From Legionella beliardensis (lineage in GTDB: Bacteria; Pseudomonadota; Gammaproteobacteria; Legionellales; Legionellaceae), in the NCBI RefSeq assembly GCF_900452395.1, contig NZ_UGNV01000001.1, forward strand, positions 186,001-250,000: 64,000 nt of DNA, read 5' to 3'. Positions 36,994 through 44,413 of this stretch are shown piece after piece. Every line of letters begins with the position of its first letter. The stretch's first letter is position 1. Position numbers and translations under genes: made by a program. The notes beneath the pieces were generated by a model, which saw only the letters and a list, made by a program, of their open reading frames with translations, had not been told where the DNA came from and ran no database searches.

Positions 36994-37311
36994 ATGAAAA
37001 TGAATTTAGATTATTCATACAATAAAGTGGATGACTTAAATCTAGACGTTGTTAAAACAAAATTAGCAATGACTAACCAAGATGGCGGTTATGAGTGGCC
37101 AGAAGATGCAATAAACATGGCCATTGATGCCTACCGAGCTTTCTTAAAACAGGCATTAAAAAATCGTTTCAATAATATTGATTGTATTCTGCAGCCAGAG
37201 CCTCTAGCGGATATTGTCTGGCATACTCATATTTTATTTACGCAAAAGTATCATCAAGATTGTAATGTTATATTTGGAGAATACCTGCATCACCAACCTA
37301 AGATAATATAA
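36994..37311 (+). CDS. GRDP-like (glycine-rich-domain-protein-like) small protein
   Basis: A 105-residue protein. The C-terminal half contains DIVWHTHILFTQKYHQDC and FGEYLHHQP, which match the conserved WHxH...YxxDC...G..LHHxP pattern of the GRDP-like family, better known as part of plant and fungal proteins. Clustered His and Cys could bind a metal. The function is unknown. A 35-codon ORF with a good ribosome site follows after 16 bases. Confidence 0.7.
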   Translation: MKMNLDYSYNKVDDLNLDVVKTKLAMTNQDGGYEWPEDAINMAIDAYRAFLKQALKNRFNNIDCILQPEPLADIVWHTHILFTQKYHQDCNVIFGEYLHHQPKII

Positions 37312-37327
37312 TTAACCAAGGAACACA

Positions 37328-37435
37328 ATGGAAAATTTATTAAAAAAATATTATTTTTTAAATAGCTATGCGGCTGTTCAGGCGTTACAAAATAAGAACG
37401 TCAAAAATTGTTTTGTTCCAGAAAATAAAAAGTAA
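37328..37435 (+). CDS. Candidate 35-residue peptide gene
   Basis: A 35-codon frame starting MENLLKKYYFLNSY and ending FVPENKK, with AAGGAA five bases before the ATG. It lies directly behind the GRDP-like gene and in front of a hairpin. The length is short, so a chance ORF is possible, but the spacing and ribosome site are those of a real operon gene. No family is recognised. Confidence 0.45.
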   Translation: MENLLKKYYFLNSYAAVQALQNKNVKNCFVPENKK

Positions 37436-37459
37436 TAGTTCAGGGAAAATGAATTAAAA

Positions 37460-37499
37460 CGTGTCTGCAATTGTAGCCAAAGTATAATGGGCAGACACG
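37460..37499 (+). terminator. Hairpin downstream of the GRDP-like/peptide genes
   Basis: CGTGTCTGC (37460-37468) and GCAGACACG (37491-37499) pair perfectly over 9 bp around a 22-base loop. No strong U-run follows. It lies between convergent genes. Confidence 0.45.
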
Positions 37500-37606
37500 C
37501 CCTAATGCCTAAGGGTTGATCAGGCCTTAGATTAAATTTATTCTTTGCAGTAGCCTAAGGTAGCAGGTGTCGTCTTAGCTAGAAATATATCTTTATAAGC
37601 TATTAG

Positions 37607-38740
37607 CTAAACTTTCCATTTTAGACTTAAATCCACAATATTAGCGTCAATATTAATGCGTCCACGAACAGGCCCATTACTGCCCCTTGTATTAATAGGC
37701 GGGTTAGTAAAGCCATAGCCATATAATAATTGAGCGCTCCAGTTTTTCTTAAATGCATATTCTATCCCAGTAAGGATAAGCCGATTGGAATAGGTAGGTA
37801 AGCCTACAGGTCTAAAGGCAATTGACTGCGGGCTGCTTTCGTACTGAAAGCCACCTCTAAATTGCCACTTATCATTTAATGTATAGTTAGCAAAGGCCGC
37901 GGCAGACCAAGAATTATTATAATTAGCTGGAAAAATAAGCGTTCTTGATGTCGCTAGATTTTTCATGAAAATTTCTTTGTAAGGCTTCCATTCAAGAAAT
38001 CTGACTATCCCACTTAAGGCCCACTTAGGCGGGAAAATTTGAATTAAGTTTAACGTATAGGTCGCAGGTAAGATTAAATTACTGGAAAAATCAGCACTAA
38101 AAAAAGGCCCCCAGGCGCTAGTGCCCGGCGTAATATGATTTATTTTTGAGTAATAACTGGCATTTAAAATGGTAACTTTACTGAGTGCATAGGATATGCC
38201 TGCATTCCAACCATAGGCCCAGTTACTTGCCTTATTGGCTACTTGGCCATAAGGCGGAGCAGAAAATGATAATTCCGCGTCATAAAGATAATTTGCATTA
38301 AAACCAACTCCTACCGCCAGTCCCTTTTTTATTTCATAACTAATTTTAGGGCTAAAATCGGTATCAAGTATTACCGTATTCGTGACTAAGTTATTGACCA
38401 CGGAATTCAAAGGGTAACGAATATCAGCATACATGGGGCGTGTAATATCAAAACTTGCAACCCACTGCTCATTTAAGCGCAAAGCGCCACGGCCATAGGG
38501 CAGATAATCGGTCTCTTTGCTGTTAGCGGTGCCTGCGCGGTCCCCATTCGTTCCTGAGAAATGGAATTTAACAGTAGGAATGAGTACGCCGCCTATGATC
38601 TCTGCTTTTTGTACTAAGTTTAAGGTTGCAGGATTTTCATAAGCTAAATAAGGAAATATTTGATAGGCCGCTGCATTTAAAGCGAGAGGGAAAGCGATTA
38701 AACCTATTCCATTTAAGGTTAGTAAAGCTTTTCGATTCAT
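37607..38740 (-). CDS. FadL/TodX-type outer-membrane channel (OMPP1 family)
   Basis: A 377-residue protein with a signal peptide (to about residue 24, LALNAAA). The mature N-terminus has ENPATLNLVQKAEIIGG, the FadL hatch-like segment with its NPA motif, then strands to a C-terminal DLSLKWKV. FadL-family channels let long-chain fatty acids or other hydrophobic compounds through the outer membrane. The substrate here is not known. Monocistronic. Confidence 0.85.
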   Translation of the reverse strand: MNRKALLTLNGIGLIAFPLALNAAAYQIFPYLAYENPATLNLVQKAEIIGGVLIPTVKFHFSGTNGDRAGTANSKETDYLPYGRGALRLNEQWVASFDITRPMYADIRYPLNSVVNNLVTNTVILDTDFSPKISYEIKKGLAVGVGFNANYLYDAELSFSAPPYGQVANKASNWAYGWNAGISYALSKVTILNASYYSKINHITPGTSAWGPFFSADFSSNLILPATYTLNLIQIFPPKWALSGIVRFLEWKPYKEIFMKNLATSRTLIFPANYNNSWSAAAFANYTLNDKWQFRGGFQYESSPQSIAFRPVGLPTYSNRLILTGIEYAFKKNWSAQLLYGYGFTNPPINTRGSNGPVRGRINIDANIVDLSLKWKV

Positions 38741-38909
38741 AAATTTAAGTCCCTTTTAAAAGTTAAAAGTAACATAAATTTTTTATTAAGAAAATATAAG
38801 AAAAGGTTTCAGTAAATTTTAGCAACGTTTATTAAAATCACCTTTTGCTATTATCCTACCGTATTGTATTATTTGCGTGCTAATGCCTGAGTACGTTATG
38901 AACTAATTA

Positions 38910-40529
38910 TTAATTCATATTAAGCGCTAATTGCTCTTCTTCTGGTTCTTCTTGGGTAGGCCAGACGCGTTTAAAAAAATTAATTGTATATTGGCGGCCA
39001 TCTAGGGAATTAGCATCTGCGCAAGATTGATAAGTTGGTACTAGCAGGCGCGGATGAACAGTATGCCCGTTGGCGTTAGAGGCATTATCATGAAGATTTT
39101 CTGACACGTAAAACTTGTGATGTTTAAGGTTTTCAAGCCATTCCTCTTCTTCGGGCGATATTTCCTCCCCACATTTTTGTTTAGCCATGATGGCTTGTCT
39201 TTTTTCTTTAACTAATGAATAAAGTGAGGCTTGTTCATAAGGTACCATTTTATCATCAGCAAAATGATTACCTTCATTGTCTTTCTTAGAGCGTACTACA
39301 ATAAAGTCTCTATCGTGAGGAGGAACCGCTAAAAACTGTTTATCAACATTCAATGACCAGCCGCTAGAAATAATAATAGGATTAAGAATGCATTGTACCA
39401 TTGCGAATCTTACCCACTTTAACCACGTCAGTGGGTTTAATGGGTGATCAGTCTTAGTAGGGCGGCTGCGACCACTAATGATAGATGTTAGCGAGCGGAA
39501 TGAGCGTGCCGGGTATAATTTAACCGGGTCGCCTTCTTGATGTAATTTTCCAGCAGTATGTGCTGCTACATTCCCACCTAAACATTCGCCCATAACTGCT
39601 ATATTTTTAGGCTGTGCGCCTAGTTGCAGTAAACGTTGTACTTGCGCATACGCATCATCATAAAGATCGTTTTCGCTTTTTACTATGCCTTTACTTAAGC
39701 CAATGCCGCGATAATTAAAGGCAATAATGGTAACATCCAATTGTTTAGCATAGATTTGATAGTGTTTAATCCAATCAACAAAATTATTACTTCGTGGCAT
39801 GGCTGCAACAATGAAGTGGCGATTGGTTATATCCTGATGAATTGCGTGTTGGCTGCGGACTTCTACTGAATCAAGCACCGCATTATCAGGTGTTTGTAAC
39901 TTATAAAAATAAATATGATTTCTGTTTTGGCGAAAATCATAGCCTATACGGTCTTCTAATTTTTGATAAAGATGCTCTTGCTGTGCCTCACTAAGTTGCT
40001 CAAGCCCACGAAAGTGTATTTGCTCAGGTTTAAATGTTTTACCCTCTCCCTGAACTTTCAATTCAACATAATTTACCAACTTATCAAGGTAGTGATCGAT
40101 ATACTGTTCGGCTTTAAATTTAGGAAAGAAATGAGTAATCCAGCTTAATAGCCAAAAGATAATTTTTATTGTTGTTGTATGATTGACTAAATAATTTTTC
40201 CAATTTAACAATTCTCTAAGAAGAATATTTTTCTTTGGTAAAACATTAATAACATTCATCTCATCTAAAGGCGTGAACAAGGGGTCAGGGCGTTTAGGGT
40301 TTTGCAGGAGCAGTGAATCATTTTTTTCTTCTTTGCGAAAAAGCGGATTAATCACTAAATTACTAAGCAGGCGGCCCATAATGAGCTGATACAACGTATA
40401 AGGCAGTTTAAGCACGTCCAAAGCAAATTGGCCAAGCTGTTTTATGAATGTTTTTTTAGGTTTAACTAAACGATAAAAACCACCATACTTGCTTTCTGAT
40501 TGCTGCAGCGTTAATTTTGGACTTTTCAT
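38910..40529 (-). CDS. Alpha/beta hydrolase with Cys at the nucleophile position, SidB-like effector candidate
   Basis: A 539-residue protein. The C-terminal two-thirds is an alpha/beta hydrolase: FNYRGIGLSKG (oxyanion-loop region, 271-281), then VMGECLGGNVAA, where the nucleophile elbow GxSxG reads G314-E-C316-L-G318. Candidate acid and base residues are in DNEGNHFADDKMVP and SNANGHTVHPR. The N-terminal about 150 residues have hydrophobic helices. The C-terminus (TQEEPEEEQLALNMN) is a strong acidic E-block of the Dot/Icm type. It recalls the Legionella SidB/Sdb lipase-like effectors; I make that link from memory and it is uncertain. No signal peptide. Confidence 0.75.
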   Translation of the reverse strand: MKSPKLTLQQSESKYGGFYRLVKPKKTFIKQLGQFALDVLKLPYTLYQLIMGRLLSNLVINPLFRKEEKNDSLLLQNPKRPDPLFTPLDEMNVINVLPKKNILLRELLNWKNYLVNHTTTIKIIFWLLSWITHFFPKFKAEQYIDHYLDKLVNYVELKVQGEGKTFKPEQIHFRGLEQLSEAQQEHLYQKLEDRIGYDFRQNRNHIYFYKLQTPDNAVLDSVEVRSQHAIHQDITNRHFIVAAMPRSNNFVDWIKHYQIYAKQLDVTIIAFNYRGIGLSKGIVKSENDLYDDAYAQVQRLLQLGAQPKNIAVMGECLGGNVAAHTAGKLHQEGDPVKLYPARSFRSLTSIISGRSRPTKTDHPLNPLTWLKWVRFAMVQCILNPIIISSGWSLNVDKQFLAVPPHDRDFIVVRSKKDNEGNHFADDKMVPYEQASLYSLVKEKRQAIMAKQKCGEEISPEEEEWLENLKHHKFYVSENLHDNASNANGHTVHPRLLVPTYQSCADANSLDGRQYTINFFKRVWPTQEEPEEEQLALNMN

Positions 40530-40691
40530 AAGAAAAATATGTTATAAAAATGTGCAGGTTATATCATTCGTTGACCGGACGCAAGGATTAGATTATTAAT
40601 TAAGAAAACGCATGGCCAAAAATGAAATAAATTAAAGAAAAACAAATAATCGCGGTTTGACCGCAGCATGCAATGATGCGCAAATGAGTAT

Positions 40692-40720
40692 GGATACCGT
40701 GGTCAAGCCACGGTATTTCG
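40692..40720. repeat. REP-like palindrome, ACCGTGGTCAAGCCACGGT family
   Basis: GGATACCGTGGTC AAGCCACGGTATTTCG; same core and flanks as copies at 15494 and in the 56-kb array. Confidence 0.7.
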
Positions 40721-40738
40721 ACTAATGTAAGTAATGTA

Positions 40739-40783
40739 GCCTGGGTGCAGGTCCGTAGGACCGAAACCCGGGTTTCACTTTGT
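40739..40783. repeat. CCTGGGTGCAGG repeat
   Basis: GCCTGGGTGCAGGTCCGTAGG then ACCGAAACCCGGGTTTCAC. Related to the hairpin at 4544-4575 (CCTGGGTGCAGGCC). Confidence 0.55.
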
Positions 40784-40838
40784 TCACCCAAGCTACTTAT
40801 TACTTGCTAAGCCTCGCAATATGAATAACGCCGAATAT

Positions 40839-40924
40839 TGTCATTCTCGTGTAGGCGGGAATCTAGCTTGGTAATGGCATGATGCTAATATCAGGCATGG
40901 ATCTCCGCCTACGCGGAGATGACA
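40839..40924. repeat. Interspersed repeat with TGTCATTC / GAGATGACA ends
   Basis: Begins TGTCATTCTCGTGTAGGCGGG and ends CCGCCTACGCGGAGATGACA, so the termini are inverted repeats of about 20 bp with mismatches around a variable core. This type of intergenic element is widespread in bacteria. Mobility is not shown. Confidence 0.6.
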
Positions 40925-41025
40925 ATAAACGTAGATACTACCCGTAGAAATAACTAGCCTTTTAATGAAATATTGCTTGATTTAAAGACAGTATCTACTT
41001 AGGGCAAAAGAGTATGAATACTAAA

Positions 41026-43446
41026 TCAAGCCTTCGTATGTCGCAGTGCAGGCAGTAATAAAAAAATAACAAACGCTGCCAAATAAACAAATGCTGCTGA
41101 GTAAAGGGTAAAGGAATAGCCAAATTGCATGGAACTGGCCATCGCAATAATGGAACCTAACACTGAAGCCCCACCATTTAATGCCCAATACCAAGGAATT
41201 GCTGTCACCATGTCACTTGTCTGTTGTTTTATTATTTTAAGCCCAGTTGGTAGCGCCAACCCCATGCACGTGGCAAGAGGCAGTAATATACCAGTAAATA
41301 ATAATAATTTAACGCCCCAAGCTAAACTAAAGGTAACTTGCATTAACTGATGAAAATAAACTGGAAGAAATAAAGTGATACTAAAAATAACCAATAAAAC
41401 GATTTGTAGCATCTTACGCAGTTGACTCGGTTTTAGTTGGTTAGCAAGAATGCATCCAATACCACCAAAAAACAACAGGCAAAATAAAGCCACCGATAAC
41501 CCATACGTGGTGCCCTCTAAATACAGTGCCCCTAATTGAATTACGGGTATTTCAATCAACATAAAACCAAGGCCGAGTAGGGTGAAGTAAAGTCCCCAAC
41601 ATAAGGATAATTTGCCAATTTTTTTGCTAAAAATTAAAGGAAAAATAAAGAAAAATAAGACAAGAAAAGCAGAAATAATAAATAGAAAATAAAAGATAGG
41701 AAGGCTATAAAAATTAAATACCTGACCAGATAACTTGGTTTTAAATAAATCAAACATATGGTTGGTATAAAGCATTTGAAAGAAAAACGGTCGATCATCG
41801 GTTGTTGGGCGAACATCATAATAGTAACTATTTAAAAAAGCGCTAAGATCGTTTGTTGTCAATGCATTTTGAAACAATGTCTCATTACCAATATGAGAGG
41901 GCATATAGACAATATCAAACGCTAATTTTTGCGCAAGACTCGTAATTTGTGCTAACTCATTTGGTAAAAAAGGCGTGCGTTTTATCAGTGTTGTAGCAAT
42001 CGCTGCATTTTCAATAGGCTTACTTTTTAAAATAACGATGTGTTTATCTGGCTCATGAATGCCTAGCGCTTCAAGCGCCACACGCGCAAGAATCGCTATT
42101 TTTAAGGTTTCATTCTCAGGCTTAAAGTAAAAACGGGTGATACTAAGTAAGCCAGACGGATTTAAATGGTTTAAATAGACTGCAAAAGCTTCTTTGGTGT
42201 ATAGGCTGTTTTCACTCATAGCAAAGGCGCCTGACACAGTGGCAGCCCAACTATCGATTAACGGAATTTGAATAATGTCATACTGTTTATTACTCTTTTC
42301 AAGAAAGCTTCGACCCTCAGCTACAGCGATAGTTACTTTAGGATGACTGTAAATATGTCCAGCAAAATCCGCAAAGATATTTTTAACCAGGTTAATAATG
42401 ACCGGATGAATATCAACACCGGTTATTGCTTTGCTATTAAACAAGAGCGCAGTCAATACGTCGCGGCCACCGCCAACGCCTAAAATAAATACCCTCGCAT
42501 TCTTGCGTAAATAATAAGGAAAGGCGGTAATATCATATTTTAAATAATCAACTTTATTATAATCGCCATCAAACGGTACAATAGGCGAACCCGCATGCGC
42601 ATCTTGTTCTATCCAGAGCTGTTTATAATACCCTTGTGTTTTATAAGTGCTACTTATTCCCCAAGTGAAAGGTTCACCGACTTTCGTATTGCGGGCTAAT
42701 ATTTTGGGCAAAACGGTAATACGCGATAAAGGTGACCATTTTTCATAAATGGGCTTCCATATTAATTCGGAATAGATTTTTGCCTTAGTCACTTTAAAAA
42801 CAGAATTAGCAAAAGGAATAAATAATATTAAGCCTATTAGGAGTAACCAGGCATACAAATGAATTTTAGGAAAATCAAATAAAATAGCGGCTAACATACA
42901 AAGTAAGCTCGCAATTAATATCACTTGTGGCGCTGACAGATAAGTAATTAATACAATACAGGCAATGCAACCGACCGCGGCCCCTAACAGATCAGCCCCA
43001 TAAATTGCATAAGAGTGTTCAGGTTTATTTAAAAAAAGAATCGAAACAATCATACCGCATAAAACAAAGGGCGCAGTACAGGTAGTGTATAACATCAAAA
43101 AATACAGGAGCTGCTGGGCATTGAATAGGGAGGGGAGCTCATAAGAAATCACATTAAACAGATTAACAATGATGCTTATAGCAAGCAGCAAACTTAAGAG
43201 GTGTAATTTTTTTCTTACCTGTAATTGAAATTGGTCTGTTAGAAGATAAACAACTAATCCTCCAAAACCAAGCCCAAACATAGCCAATGAAACAACAAAA
43301 AAAGAAAAATGATACCAAAGGATGACTGAGAAGATTTTAGTTAAAGTAATTTCAATTAATAAAATAGCAAGGCTGATTAGAAATAATCCACCGTAAATTG
43401 CAGTGTCTTTTTTAACTAAAATATGTTGTAGGTATTTTTGTTGCAA
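41026..43446 (-). CDS. Polytopic membrane protein with spermidine-synthase-like methyltransferase domain
   Basis: An 806-residue protein in three parts: about 7-8 membrane helices (1-220), a soluble SpeE-like Rossmann domain (about 230-555; VFILGVGGGRDVLTALLF, ITGVDIHPVI, VAEGRSFLEKS, YDIIQIPLIDSW), and about 5-6 more helices (565-800). It resembles membrane-fused spermine/spermidine synthase-like proteins. The catalytic Asp of true spermidine synthases is not clear, so polyamine synthesis should not be assumed. The start is a TTG (43444-43446) with GAGAT upstream. Not clearly linked to its neighbours. Confidence 0.8.
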   Translation of the reverse strand: MQQKYLQHILVKKDTAIYGGLFLISLAILLIEITLTKIFSVILWYHFSFFVVSLAMFGLGFGGLVVYLLTDQFQLQVRKKLHLLSLLLAISIIVNLFNVISYELPSLFNAQQLLYFLMLYTTCTAPFVLCGMIVSILFLNKPEHSYAIYGADLLGAAVGCIACIVLITYLSAPQVILIASLLCMLAAILFDFPKIHLYAWLLLIGLILFIPFANSVFKVTKAKIYSELIWKPIYEKWSPLSRITVLPKILARNTKVGEPFTWGISSTYKTQGYYKQLWIEQDAHAGSPIVPFDGDYNKVDYLKYDITAFPYYLRKNARVFILGVGGGRDVLTALLFNSKAITGVDIHPVIINLVKNIFADFAGHIYSHPKVTIAVAEGRSFLEKSNKQYDIIQIPLIDSWAATVSGAFAMSENSLYTKEAFAVYLNHLNPSGLLSITRFYFKPENETLKIAILARVALEALGIHEPDKHIVILKSKPIENAAIATTLIKRTPFLPNELAQITSLAQKLAFDIVYMPSHIGNETLFQNALTTNDLSAFLNSYYYDVRPTTDDRPFFFQMLYTNHMFDLFKTKLSGQVFNFYSLPIFYFLFIISAFLVLFFFIFPLIFSKKIGKLSLCWGLYFTLLGLGFMLIEIPVIQLGALYLEGTTYGLSVALFCLLFFGGIGCILANQLKPSQLRKMLQIVLLVIFSITLFLPVYFHQLMQVTFSLAWGVKLLLFTGILLPLATCMGLALPTGLKIIKQQTSDMVTAIPWYWALNGGASVLGSIIAMASSMQFGYSFTLYSAAFVYLAAFVIFLLLPALRHTKA

Positions 43447-43611
43447 GCTTATCTCTTTCTATAACCATTAATTTTGAATTTGATTGTTTAATTAAACTGA
43501 TAAATACTTACAGATTTAATATAAATCAGAGGGTTAATATTTTTGCATAATTACCTTAGCCTTTTCCAGTAAAGCTTTGTCTTTAGCGAGTAAAGTTTTT
43601 TGGCGCTTGAT

Positions 43612-44202
43612 TTACATAGTCGATTGATAACGAGAGGTAGGCTCCTCACTGCCATATTTAGGTAATGGATTAAATTCTACAGCTGCTTTATTTAAAAAAC
43701 AGACATCAGCCTTCACTTTGTCTTTAAAACTAGAAGAAATAGAATTCGTTTTACCGTTTAAATAATTAAGCGTTTCAATGTCATCCCAGCCTTTGACGCG
43801 TTGCAGAAAATCTTTAGGTTGAGTCAATTTAACGAAAATTTGCCTGTCTGGATCAACAAGATGAGCGCCGTCATCGTCTTTATAAATAAGATAGGCATGG
43901 TCTATGTCATCGCATTCTAAACTAACAAGCAGCAGTTCACCTTCTTTTAATTCCTTTATTTTTTCAAATAATTCGCCAGAATCTTTAGATGTTATATAAT
44001 CACTGTTATGGTTATCATGGACTTGGTTGGTAGGATCTGTCGCGTTTGGCTCAACATTAGGAATTTCGGTAGGCTCAACCCCTTCTAACAAAACGCGAGC
44101 CCCTTCTATAGCGCTCCATTGACAATTTCCTTTATTCTTAGGTACACCATTTTCATCAACGGGATTAATCTTTTTAAGCTTGTTAATTAACTCCTGTTTC
44201 AT
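43612..44202 (-). CDS. Small protein with papain-like Cys-His-Asp pattern, effector candidate
   Basis: A 196-residue protein with no signal peptide. GNCQWSAIEGARVLLEG (C27 at the start of a helix) and DIDHAYLIYKDDDGAHLVDPDR (H102, D117) have the order and spacing of the Cys, His and Asp of papain-like toxin domains, with the His followed by a strand and a VDP segment. A cysteine protease, deamidase or transglutaminase-like role is possible but inferred. The C-terminus has EE and Ser/Thr as in Dot/Icm substrates. GAGG precedes the ATG. It lies between the SpeE-like and glycine-zipper genes, all on the same strand. Confidence 0.6.
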   Translation of the reverse strand: MKQELINKLKKINPVDENGVPKNKGNCQWSAIEGARVLLEGVEPTEIPNVEPNATDPTNQVHDNHNSDYITSKDSGELFEKIKELKEGELLLVSLECDDIDHAYLIYKDDDGAHLVDPDRQIFVKLTQPKDFLQRVKGWDDIETLNYLNGKTNSISSSFKDKVKADVCFLNKAAVEFNPLPKYGSEEPTSRYQSTM

Positions 44203-44413
44203 AACAACCTCACTTTTAAACGCTATTTATATTTAAAAGTATAGACTGCTTTGTTTTTTGTCTTGATGGGCTGTATTAACTCAATATGGTTTTATGTTTT
44301 TGTGGGATATTTTGATTAAAGCAATTAACAAAATCTTTGTTAAAGAAAAAGGCTCGTATCTTTAATACGAACCTTTAATTTAATATTGCTTTATGCTGTT
44401 AAGGCTTTAGCTC

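Larger units (their letters stand above)
40530..41025. other. Gene-free region packed with three palindromic repeat families
   Basis: About 500 bases between two genes on the same strand. It holds an ACCGTGGTCAAGCCACGGT palindrome (40692-40720) with a weaker CGGTTTGACCGCAG partial copy at 40653-40666, a CCTGGGTGCAGGTCC repeat (40739-40783), and a TGTCATTC...GAGATGACA element (40839-40924). No credible gene is present. Confidence 0.65.

Noticed and set aside
41634..41819. A Phe/Leu-rich 61-codon frame
   Set aside because: Alternative frame of the membrane segment in the SpeE-like gene; T-rich codons give hydrophobic shadows.
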